Shown piece after piece: positions 1 to 5,675 of a stretch of DNA of 6,131 nt. This stretch comes from an uncultured Eubacteriales bacterium. GTDB taxonomy: Bacteria > Bacillota > Clostridia > Oscillospirales > Oscillospiraceae. The stretch is taken from positions 1-6,131 of the forward strand of contig CABSFY010000107.1 of NCBI GenBank assembly GCA_902477055.1, in the 5' to 3' direction. Both the position numbers and the translations under genes were made by a program. Position 1 is the stretch's first letter, and every line of letters starts with the position of its first letter. Under the pieces are notes generated by a model, which searched no databases, had not been told where the DNA came from, and saw only the letters and a list, made by a program, of their open reading frames with translations.

Positions 1-74
1 GCTACACCAGAGTCGTTCGCATCGGCGCCCGCCGCGGCGATGCAGCTGAAATGGCGATCATCGAGTTGGTGTAA
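1..74 (+). CDS. rplQ: 50S ribosomal protein L17, C-terminal end (partial)
   Basis: Only the last 23 codons and the TAA stop (72-74) are present; the reading frame begins at base 3. The visible peptide YTRVVRIGARRGDAAEMAII followed by ELV is the highly conserved L17 C-terminus, of the form YTR-hydrophobic-GxRRGDAAEM-IELV. L17 is a large-subunit ribosomal protein sitting near the peptide exit tunnel. In most bacteria rplQ is the last gene of the alpha operon (rpsM-rpsK-rpsD-rpoA-rplQ), and the terminator directly downstream fits that. The recognition is firm despite the short length because the RRGDAAEM block is diagnostic. Confidence 0.93.
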   Translation, partial: YTRVVRIGARRGDAAEMAIIELV

Positions 75-89
75 TTAAAAAAGCATAAC

Positions 90-122
90 GGGCTGTTCCG
101 GGAATTTCGGAGCAGCCCTTTT
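90..122 (+). terminator. Rho-independent terminator after rplQ
   Basis: An 11-bp stem (90-100 with 108-118, one G.U pair) encloses a 7-nt loop and is followed by TTTT (119-122). It lies 15 nt after the rplQ stop, so it ends the ribosomal-protein operon before the FemX promoter. The U-tract is short, so some read-through is possible. Confidence 0.85.
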
Positions 123-132
123 GCTATCCTTG

Positions 133-161
133 TTGCAAATTGCCGCGCATTGTGCTACAAT
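133..161 (+). promoter_or_regulatory. Sigma-A-type promoter for the femX-alr operon
   Basis: A -35 box TTGCAA (133-138) is separated by exactly 17 nt from a -10 box TACAAT (156-161). The -10 box carries an extended TG element (TGC at 153-155). Transcription would start at about 168-169, leaving a leader of about 70 nt before the ATG at 237. It lies just past the rplQ terminator, so the operon has its own promoter. Confidence 0.72.
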
Positions 162-187
162 TAGCATGGAATGCTGTGGAAAAGCCC

Positions 188-221
188 TCTGCGCTGCTTG
201 AAGCGGCGGAGAAGGCGCAGA
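188..221 (+). promoter_or_regulatory. Leader hairpin just upstream of the femX ribosome binding site
   Basis: A perfect 7-bp GC-rich stem (188-194 TCTGCGC with 215-221 GCGCAGA) has a 20-nt loop containing a small inner GCT/AGC pairing. It ends 3 nt before the Shine-Dalgarno sequence at 225-229 and so could modulate initiation. There is no U-tract, so it is not a terminator. The role is inferred from position only. Confidence 0.35.
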
Positions 222-236
222 ATTGGAGATATCATT

Positions 237-1307
237 ATGACCGAACTTGTGACCGAAAAAACCTTGGCGGAATATGAGACCTTTGTTCAGGGGCATCCGA
301 AGGGCCATTTTGCACAGAGCAGCCTTTGGGCGAAGCAGAAGCCTGCGTGGACATGGAAGGCCATCATCAGCCGCGACAGCGAGGGCAAGATTCGCGGAAG
401 TGTTGCGTTCCTTATCCGCAAAATGCCGCTCATCGGCCGGAAAATGATGTACGCCTGCCGCGGCCCAGTCTGTGATTTGGACGACCGCACCACCTTTGCC
501 GAGCTGATGTATGCGGCGAAGAAGCTGGCTGCGCAGGAAAAGGCTTATGTTATTAAAATCGACCCCGATGTGCCGTCCAATCAGACGGATTTTGTCAAAA
601 TGCTGGAGGAAAACGGCTTCCGCACACGCGATACCGGCAAGAATTTTGAAGCCATCCAGCCGCGCTATGTGTTCCGGCTTTATCTGAACGGCCGCAGCGA
701 GGAGGAGATTCTGGCCTCGTTCCATCAGAAATGGCGCTACAATATTCGCCTTGCGACGAAAAAGGGGGTCGAGGTTCGCATCTGCGGCAAGGAAATGGTC
801 GCGGATTTTGCACGGATCATGGTCGAAACCGGCCTGCGCGATAATTTTGCGACCCGTCCGCCGGAGTATTTTTCCGCGATGCTGGATAACTTTGGCGAGA
901 AGTGCCGCCTTTATATGGCGTTTTATGAGGACAAGCCCATTGCCGGAACGCTGGCCATTCATTACGGCGATAAGGTCTGGTATCTCTACGGTGCGTCGTC
1001 GAACGAGTACCGCAACCTGATGCCGAACTATCTGCTCCAGTGGCGGATGATCCAGTGGGCGATTGAAACCGGCTGCCGCGTGTACGATTTCCGCGGCGTT
1101 TCCGGCGATATCTCCGAGGACAACCCGCACTACGGCCTCTACCGCTTCAAGCAGGGCTTCCACGGCGAATTTACGGAGTTCGTCGGCGAGTACGACTACG
1201 TCCAGAACCAACTGATGTATTTCGTCGCCGAAAAGGGCAGCCTTGCCTATAAGGGCCTGGCCGCCAAGCTCTACCGAATCAAAAATCGCGGGAAAAAGGA
1301 TGCGTGA
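237..1307 (+). CDS. FemAB/FemX-family peptidoglycan bridge aminoacyltransferase
   Basis: This 356-residue cytoplasmic enzyme belongs to the FemAB family, whose members move an amino acid from aminoacyl-tRNA onto the stem peptide of lipid II or its precursor to build the interpeptide bridge. Visible family marks are the N-terminal HFAQSSLWAKQK (24-35), the basic KWRYNIRLATKKGVEV block (165-180), WYLYGASSNEYRNLMPNYLLQW (248-269, GNAT-like second domain), and YDFRGVSGDISEDNPHYGLYRFKQGFHGEF (283-312), close to the classic YDFxGv..gLyrFKxGFgG signature. No clear coiled-coil insert is visible, and the length suits the FemX type better than the longer FemA/FemB type. I chose ATG 237 because GGAGA (225-229) sits 7 nt upstream and homology begins there. 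An in-frame ATG at 171 would add 22 residues with a run of six arginines. The gene is followed 3 nt later by an alanine-racemase-like gene. The amino acid transferred (Ala, Ser, Gly or other) cannot be read from sequence. Confidence 0.88.
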   Translation: MTELVTEKTLAEYETFVQGHPKGHFAQSSLWAKQKPAWTWKAIISRDSEGKIRGSVAFLIRKMPLIGRKMMYACRGPVCDLDDRTTFAELMYAAKKLAAQEKAYVIKIDPDVPSNQTDFVKMLEENGFRTRDTGKNFEAIQPRYVFRLYLNGRSEEEILASFHQKWRYNIRLATKKGVEVRICGKEMVADFARIMVETGLRDNFATRPPEYFSAMLDNFGEKCRLYMAFYEDKPIAGTLAIHYGDKVWYLYGASSNEYRNLMPNYLLQWRMIQWAIETGCRVYDFRGVSGDISEDNPHYGLYRFKQGFHGEFTEFVGEYDYVQNQLMYFVAEKGSLAYKGLAAKLYRIKNRGKKDA

Positions 1308-1310
1308 GCC

Positions 1311-2396
1311 ATGACAACGTATATCGTCAGCCGGGATATTCTGGCCGCGAACGTCAAAGAATTGCAGCGCCGCGCCGGTACCGTCCCGATTTGGGCGGTC
1401 GTGAAGGGGGACGGCTACGGCCTCGGTGTTCTGCCGTTGGCCGAGGCACTGCGGGAGAACGGCATTTGCCATTTCTGCGTGACCGAGGTGCGCGAGGCTG
1501 AGCTGCTGCGGCAGAACGGCTTTGAAGCCGAGCCGATTCTTATGCTGCGCGAAACGGTGCAGCGCGAGGAGATCGGTCGCCTGCTCGATGCCCGCGCCAT
1601 CCTGACCGTCGGCTCCACGCAAACGGCCAAGTGCATCAATGATATCGCCGCAACCCGCGCGGACATGGCGGAGGTGCATCTCAAGATCGACACCGGTATG
1701 GGGCGCTTCGGCTTCCTGCCGGAGCAAACCGACGAGATCATTACGCTTTATCGCACCATGCGCTGTCTGACCTTCGGCGGGATTTATACGCATTTTAACT
1801 GCGCTTTTTCCGACGAGGCACTCACGCGGCGGGAGTTCGCGGCGTTTCAAGGCGTGATTGACCGCCTCCACGCCGAGGAGCTGGAAACCGGCGTTGTCCA
1901 CTGCTGCAATTCGGCGGCGTTTTTGCGCTTCCCGGAGATGCATTGTGACGGCGTACGGCTCGGCTCGGCGCTGCTCGGCCGGATGCCGTTTAAGACGGAC
2001 CTTCAGCCCGTCGGCTATGCACAGACGCAGATCGATGCCGTCCGCACGCTGCCTGCCGGACATACGACGGGGTACGGTGCGCTCTGGCGTGCTAAGCGCG
2101 ACACACCCGTCGCCATCCTGCCAGTCGGCTGGTATCATGGCTTCAATGTAAGCTGCCGCCAGGATATGAGCCGCGCCGTCGATTGCCTCCGCTCGGGGCT
2201 TTCTGCACTCAAGCAGCTTCTGCACCGCCGCTGCGTCACCGTCGAGATCAACGGCAGGCGCTGCCCCGTCGTCGGCGCGATCGGGATGCTTCACGTCGCC
2301 GTCGATGTTACCGGCGTTTCCTGCAAGCCCGGCGACACGGCGATTTTGCAGATCAATCCGCTGCACGTGAAGGGGATACCAGTGCGGTTTAAGTGA
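1311..2396 (+). CDS. alr: Alanine racemase-family PLP enzyme
   Basis: This 361-residue fold-type III PLP enzyme probably interconverts L- and D-alanine, or a related amino acid, for peptidoglycan synthesis. Visible core residues are the Schiff-base lysine K32 in AVVKGDGYG, KIDTGMGRFGF (125-135, with the substrate-side Arg at 132), YTHF with His161, CNSAAF with Asn200-Ser201 (phosphate region), VRLGSALLG with Arg216 (facing the pyridine nitrogen), and TGYGALW with Tyr255 as the second catalytic base. Departures from usual Alr are GWYHGF (273-278) in place of the GYADGY motif, GAIGMLH (322-328) in place of GRVCMDQ, and a short C-terminus ending INPLHVKGIPVRFK without the usual TxxYE segment. 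ATG 1311 follows the femX stop by 3 nt, with AAGGA at 1296-1300 as the ribosome binding site, so the pair is co-transcribed and probably translationally coupled. Family membership is firm; alanine as the true substrate is less so. Confidence 0.86.
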   Translation: MTTYIVSRDILAANVKELQRRAGTVPIWAVVKGDGYGLGVLPLAEALRENGICHFCVTEVREAELLRQNGFEAEPILMLRETVQREEIGRLLDARAILTVGSTQTAKCINDIAATRADMAEVHLKIDTGMGRFGFLPEQTDEIITLYRTMRCLTFGGIYTHFNCAFSDEALTRREFAAFQGVIDRLHAEELETGVVHCCNSAAFLRFPEMHCDGVRLGSALLGRMPFKTDLQPVGYAQTQIDAVRTLPAGHTTGYGALWRAKRDTPVAILPVGWYHGFNVSCRQDMSRAVDCLRSGLSALKQLLHRRCVTVEINGRRCPVVGAIGMLHVAVDVTGVSCKPGDTAILQINPLHVKGIPVRFK

Positions 2397-2426
2397 TTGT
2401 AAACAGGGATAGAGGATAGCGTTCGC

Positions 2427-2448
2427 GGCGGGATGAGGGCATCCCGCC
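2427..2448. repeat. GC-rich palindrome, possible dispersed intergenic repeat
   Basis: A perfect 9-bp inverted repeat (GGCGGGATG at 2427-2435, CATCCCGCC at 2440-2448) has a 4-nt AGGG loop. It lies 30 nt after the alr stop and has no T-tract, so it is not itself a terminator. Compact GC-rich stem-loops between genes are typical of REP-type dispersed elements. Only one copy lies in the window, so the repeat status is inference. It may also protect the 3' end of the femX-alr mRNA. Confidence 0.4.
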
Positions 2449-2494
2449 CTACGGATAGATGACGAATTCTGCATGAGCGACTTCTTGGCAATGC

Positions 2495-2539
2495 AAAAAT
2501 CGGACGGAACCGTTTTGATGGCGGTTCCGTCCGATTTTT
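2495..2539. terminator. Bidirectional Rho-independent terminator
   Basis: A perfect 18-bp stem (2495-2512 with 2522-2539) has a 9-nt loop. The outer five pairs are A-T, so each strand ends its hairpin with a run of U. It sits between the convergent alr (plus, stop at 2396) and LRR-SLH (minus, stop at 2550) genes and would end both operons. Confidence 0.92.
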
Positions 2540-2547
2540 ATGAGTTC

Positions 2548-4938
2548 CTAATTTGCGATATCCCGATAGAGGAACGTCACGATCTGGCCTCTGGTGCAGG
2601 TGGCTTCCGGCTCGAAGGTCGTGGCGCTTGTGCCGTTGGTAATGCCGTTTTCCACGGCCCAGAGGACAGCGCCGTAGTAGTATGCGCTGGTTTTGACATC
2701 TGTGAACGGATTGCGCGTTGTGTTGCCCGGCATACTCTCATAGCGCCACAGGAAGGTCGCGACCTGTCCGCGTGTGCAGCCCTCGTCCGGCGAGAAGGTC
2801 GTTTTGGACGTGCCGGAGGTGATACCCCGCTCCACGGCCCAGAGGACAGCGTTGTAATAGTATGCGCCCGGCTTCACGTCCGTGAACGGGTTCACCGTGC
2901 CGTTTGGGGCCGGCTCGCCCGCTGCGCGCCAAAGGAAAGTCACAATCTGCCCGCGCGTACAGGTTTCCTCCGGCGAGAAGGTCGTCGCGCTCGTTCCGTT
3001 CGTTACGTTATTCGCCACCGCCCAGCTCACCGCGTTGGCATAATACGCGCCCGACGGGATGTCCTGAAATCGCGTCTGCGTGCTGGCCGTCGGAATGTTC
3101 TTGCCGTCCCACGTCATTGTATTGTACCCATTCCACGTCGGTGTCGTCCAACCGGATGTTCCGGGAAGGTAGTAGAGAATAGCAGCTTTTCCCAAACTCC
3201 AATCTTCAAATGCGTTTTCGTCCATCTCCGGAGCCTCGCCTAGGAAACAAACGCTTGTTAAGTTGCTGCAATCTGCAAAAGCTGAGCAACTAATCCGTCT
3301 GACACTTGCTGGGATAACAAGAGATGTCAGAGATAAACAATTGGAAAAAGCACTATCTTCAATACTTGTTAGGTTATTTGGAAGCGAGAGAGTTTTTAAT
3401 TTACTGCAGAACATAAAAGCAGAGTCATCAATTGTCGTTACAGCATTCGGTATAATAATTTGCTCAAACTCACAAGAAATAAAGACCATTTCGCCTATGT
3501 GCTGTAAATTTTCGGGAAGGTTAATACCTTTGCGCAAGGAACAAAAAGCAAAGGCCATATCTTCAATTTCTGTTATGGTGCCGGGCAAATAAATGTCTTG
3601 CAATGCGCTACAGCCGTTGAAAGTGGCTTCATGAACATTTGTGATTCCTTCGGGAATTCGTATGCTTTCCAAGCCACTGTCGCTTTTTTCATCATAACAA
3701 GAGCAAAAAGCATGATCACCAATTTCACGGACACTATCGGGAAGATCAATACTACGCAAGCCACTGCAACCAGCGAATGCCCACGCCCCAATTTCCTGAA
3801 GGTCAGCGGGGAAAACAATGCTGTTCAAACTACAACAGCCAGAAAAAGTATAAGCGCCAAGACGCTTGACACCATCGGGGATAACAACACCGCTTAAACT
3901 TGTGCGGCCGCTAAAAGCACCACTTGCAATTGTTGTCACGCTGTTAGGAATGTTGAAGGTTCCACTCAGTTTTTGAGGGCAAAGGAGCAGCTCGGTTTTA
4001 TCGATATTATATAAAACTCCATCGTCATCCACAAAATAGTTAGCATTGTCCTTGTTGACCCAAACTCCTGTCAAGCTCTGACAGTTACCGAATGCGCCGT
4101 CACCTATGAAAGCGACGCTGGCCGGAATTTCAACATAGGAAAGAGCACTGCCCCAAAAAGCGCGTTCCCCAATACTAGGGACACCTGCTTCTAAATAAAG
4201 CTTGTTCAAGTTGTAACAGCCGGAAAATGCGTTATTGCCAATAGCAGTTTTTCCTAAAACGTGAACTGAAAAGAGACCACAGCCGGCAAAAGCTGATTCT
4301 CCGACGCTAAGCAATTCTTGTGGAAGATAGATGCCGTTTAGAGCGGAACAATAGCGAAAAGCAGAATCCTGAATGGTGGTCAGCCGAAAAGGATTATAAT
4401 AGTGGACACCCCATGATACTGACCATAGACTTGTACAGCCCCAAAAAGTGCCTTCTTCTATAGTTTCCATATCTGCGGAAATCGTAACAGCCTCCAAAGC
4501 TGCACAATTCTCAAAAGCATATTTTCCAATCGATGTGGCCTTCTCTGTGCAATTGTCGATATCTTTTAAGAGACAGCAGCCGGAAAAGGCTTTTTCGCCG
4601 ATGGTAACTTTTTCTTTTGTTGTAAAGTTGAACCACGTCAGCTTGCTGCAGTTATAAAATGCGTAGCTGCCGAGGTGCGTAACGGTGTCATCAACAAAAA
4701 AAGCACCGGTCAGCGAATCCCTGTAATCATACCATGGCGCTGGGGAATCTTCACTATAATCCGGCATCACACCGGAACCGATAATCCGAAGCGTGCCGAA
4801 ATTGTTCAAAGTCCAGCGCATATCCTCGGTGCAGCGTCCCGATGCGATGATGGTTTCGGCGAATGCGCATGGCGTTACTGCTGCCAGCATGAGGCAGACA
4901 AGCAGGAGTGCCGCGATACCTTTTTTCATTCGATTCAT
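2548..4938 (-). CDS. Secreted BspA-like leucine-rich-repeat protein with three SLH domains
   Basis: This 796-residue predicted surface protein starts with a signal peptide: MNRMKKG, a hydrophobic stretch at about 8-22, and probable cleavage after AFA at residue 27. About 18-19 BspA/TpLRR-type repeats (LRR_5 class) follow from about residue 95 to 590. Each has the pattern LxxIxIPxxVxxIgxxAFxxC, with one BspA-style insert near 295-320 (DDDGVLYNIDKTELLLCP). The C-terminus has three SLH modules (about 622-682, 683-742, 743-796), each with a YYxxAVxWAV helix, TTFxPxxxCTRGQ and FLWR/FLYR. SLH modules generally bind a secondary wall polymer, and BspA-type repeats often mediate adhesion or protein binding; the ligand here is unknown. 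ATG 4938 has AGGAGG 7 nt upstream and overlaps the glycosylase stop by 4 nt. The region encoding residues about 90-565 is much more AT-rich than both ends, suggesting a domain of separate origin. The stop is TAG (2548-2550). Confidence 0.93.
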   Translation of the reverse strand: MNRMKKGIAALLLVCLMLAAVTPCAFAETIIASGRCTEDMRWTLNNFGTLRIIGSGVMPDYSEDSPAPWYDYRDSLTGAFFVDDTVTHLGSYAFYNCSKLTWFNFTTKEKVTIGEKAFSGCCLLKDIDNCTEKATSIGKYAFENCAALEAVTISADMETIEEGTFWGCTSLWSVSWGVHYYNPFRLTTIQDSAFRYCSALNGIYLPQELLSVGESAFAGCGLFSVHVLGKTAIGNNAFSGCYNLNKLYLEAGVPSIGERAFWGSALSYVEIPASVAFIGDGAFGNCQSLTGVWVNKDNANYFVDDDGVLYNIDKTELLLCPQKLSGTFNIPNSVTTIASGAFSGRTSLSGVVIPDGVKRLGAYTFSGCCSLNSIVFPADLQEIGAWAFAGCSGLRSIDLPDSVREIGDHAFCSCYDEKSDSGLESIRIPEGITNVHEATFNGCSALQDIYLPGTITEIEDMAFAFCSLRKGINLPENLQHIGEMVFISCEFEQIIIPNAVTTIDDSAFMFCSKLKTLSLPNNLTSIEDSAFSNCLSLTSLVIPASVRRISCSAFADCSNLTSVCFLGEAPEMDENAFEDWSLGKAAILYYLPGTSGWTTPTWNGYNTMTWDGKNIPTASTQTRFQDIPSGAYYANAVSWAVANNVTNGTSATTFSPEETCTRGQIVTFLWRAAGEPAPNGTVNPFTDVKPGAYYYNAVLWAVERGITSGTSKTTFSPDEGCTRGQVATFLWRYESMPGNTTRNPFTDVKTSAYYYGAVLWAVENGITNGTSATTFEPEATCTRGQIVTFLYRDIAN
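2551..3075 (-). repeat. Three tandem SLH modules, period about 180 bp
   Basis: In minus-strand order the modules are 3075-2893, 2892-2713 and 2712-2551. They remain similar at DNA level: the plus-strand string CCACGGCCCAGAGGACAGCG occurs in both the second and third modules (near 2655 and 2834), followed by a shared TAGTATGCGC. All three proteins carry CTRGQ where classical SLH domains have TRAE. The DNA identity suggests fairly recent duplication of modules two and three, or gene conversion between them. Confidence 0.85.
3170..4655 (-). repeat. LRR-encoding block of about 18-19 degenerate repeats, AT-rich
   Basis: Repeats of about 23 codons encode units such as LSYVEIPASVAFIGDGAF and LTSLVIPASVRRISCSAF. 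Two sampled 60-base lines (3301-3360 and 4201-4260) are each 23/60 G+C, whereas 2761-2820 in the same gene is 40/60. Codons here often end in A or T, unlike the SLH part and the neighbouring genes. Edges are approximate, near 3180-3240 and 4650-4680. Confidence 0.75.
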
Positions 4939-5486
4939 TTCTGTTCCTCCTTTTGTTCGGTTGTGTTGCGGCCCAGAAGAATAAAGCGCAGATTTCTGGC
5001 ACGGTCGGCTGCGGTAACCGCTTTTCCAAGTCCGACGCGGCGCGTTTTGCAGCAGGTGCCGATGCTCCCGTCGTCATCTTGCAGCCAGATACGCTCCGAG
5101 GCCAAAATATCCTCGCCATGGAGCGTTTTGTCGATTTGCAGTGCGGCGGCCAGCTTCAAAGGTCCGTCGTAATAATTCGCGGCATCCGCGCCGCAGCGGA
5201 TGAGCACATTCTCGCCCGCGCTGCCGCAGGAGAGCAGAAGCATCCCAGCATAGACGCAGCAGAAGCCGGGACCTTGAAACAGCGGCATCGTTGCCGTGCT
5301 GGGGTGCTGCTGAGCATACCCGGCGGAATCCGTTTCGCGACCGTAATATGCCTCGGTTTCTGTGATTTTTGCAGACAAGACTGTTCCGTCCGGTATCCTG
5401 CGGCAAAGCACCAGACCGAGAAGCCACTCCGCTGCCGCCTCCGGCGAGGCGGCCAACTGCGCACGATGATTGCCTTGATAACGCAT
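4935..5486 (-). CDS. mpg: Divergent 3-methyladenine DNA glycosylase (Mpg/AAG family)
   Basis: This 183-residue protein of the alkyladenine DNA glycosylase family would excise alkylated purines in base-excision repair. Family marks are ITETEAYYG (41-49), holding the catalytic Glu45 and the base-stacking Tyr47; PLFQGPGFCCVY (68-79), keeping the second stacking Tyr79; VLIRCGAD (94-101); DGPLKLAAALQID (107-119), like GPxKLxxALxI; TRRVGLGKA (148-156), like pRIGI; and LRFIL (166-170). Length is slightly short for the family. Oddities are Tyr57 in the D-x-A-x-H motif where the conserved active-site His is expected, loss of the TPR-N/T segment, and AGMLLLSC where YGMxxxxN is usual (two residues shorter, conserved Asn missing). 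Activity may therefore be lost or altered. ATG 5486 has GGAGGTGA (5493-5500) 6 nt upstream. Its TGA overlaps the ATG of the LRR-SLH gene (ATGA). Confidence 0.83.
   Translation of the reverse strand: MRYQGNHRAQLAASPEAAAEWLLGLVLCRRIPDGTVLSAKITETEAYYGRETDSAGYAQQHPSTATMPLFQGPGFCCVYAGMLLLSCGSAGENVLIRCGADAANYYDGPLKLAAALQIDKTLHGEDILASERIWLQDDDGSIGTCCKTRRVGLGKAVTAADRARNLRFILLGRNTTEQKEEQK
4946..4951 (-). promoter_or_regulatory. Ribosome binding site of the LRR-SLH gene, inside the glycosylase gene
   Basis: The minus strand reads AGGAGG here, a full anti-16S match, 7 nt before ATG 4938. It forms codons of the upstream gene's last residues (QKEEQK), and the ATG/TGA overlap favours reinitiation by terminating ribosomes. 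This fixes ATG 4938 as the start over the in-frame Met at residue 4. Confidence 0.9.
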
Positions 5487-5492
5487 CCTATT

Positions 5493-5500
5493 TCACCTCC
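5493..5500 (-). promoter_or_regulatory. Ribosome binding site of the glycosylase gene
   Basis: The minus strand reads GGAGGTGA, a full Shine-Dalgarno match, 6 nt before ATG 5486, and it decides that start. Confidence 0.9.
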
Positions 5501-5579
5501 CTCCGCTATGAAAGTCGGCAGCCTTTGCTCATGTGGTCATTTGAGGCAAAAGGCATACCACATTTTTAAATAAAATTAA

Positions 5580-5625
5580 ATTATATAAAAATAATTTAGC
5601 CTACACAGTTTATATAAATATAGCA
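5580..5625 (-). promoter_or_regulatory. Candidate promoter elements for the glycosylase-LRR operon
   Basis: On the minus strand a perfect TATAAT lies at 5585-5580, but no convincing -35 box stands 16-18 nt upstream. A second option is an extended -10 (TGCTATATT, 5625-5617) with TTGTAT (5640-5635) at a short 14-nt spacing to the hexamer. Either would give a leader of roughly 80-125 nt. The surrounding 5560-5630 is very AT-rich, so chance matches are likely. Confidence 0.4.
5581..5618. repeat. Direct repeat TTATATAAA in the divergent intergenic region
   Basis: Identical 9-mers TTATATAAA occur at 5581-5589 and 5610-5618, 29 bp apart start to start, each partly palindromic. They lie between the divergent glycosylase and XRE genes and overlap the candidate minus-strand promoters, so they could be operator half-sites. 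The local AT-richness makes chance occurrence quite possible. Confidence 0.3.
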
Positions 5626-5675
5626 TAATTGCCGATACAATGCAAGAGAAATTAAATTGTATGGGCGGGAAAGCA

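Noticed and set aside
171..236. ATG 171 as the main start of the FemX-like protein
   Set aside because: There is no ribosome binding site, the predicted transcription start is only 2-3 nt upstream, and family homology begins at the ATG at 237 with GGAGA 7 nt before it. It is kept only as a low-interest alternative.
75..2474. A 799-codon open frame on the minus strand opposite femX and alr
   Set aside because: It runs antisense through two clearly recognisable genes, both terminators and the palindrome, has no family motifs or good ribosome binding site, and is explained by G/C-rich third positions that remove stops from one antisense frame.
2548..3075. The tandem C-terminal repeats as a CRISPR-like or satellite array
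   Set aside because: The period is about 180 bp in frame with a protein, and the units encode SLH domains, so the repetition is explained by protein modules.
2473..3243. A 256-codon plus-strand open frame starting inside the terminator region
   Set aside because: It lies opposite the SLH modules, begins just before the terminator hairpin, and its repetitive Arg/Cys-rich translation only mirrors the SLH repeats.
4908..5573. A 221-codon plus-strand open frame across the glycosylase gene
   Set aside because: It is antisense to a gene with clear Mpg-family motifs and a full Shine-Dalgarno, and its own translation resembles no family I know.
5636..5641. TACAAT as a plus-strand -10 box for the XRE gene
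   Set aside because: No acceptable -35 sequence stands 16-18 nt upstream and the area is AT-rich, so a chance match is likely.
5640..5675. ATG 5640 as the start of the XRE regulator
   Set aside because: The 12 extra residues (MQEKLNCMGGKA) precede the usual family start MDYYKIG and add nothing to the fold; ATG 5676 is preferred, though 5661 remains possible.
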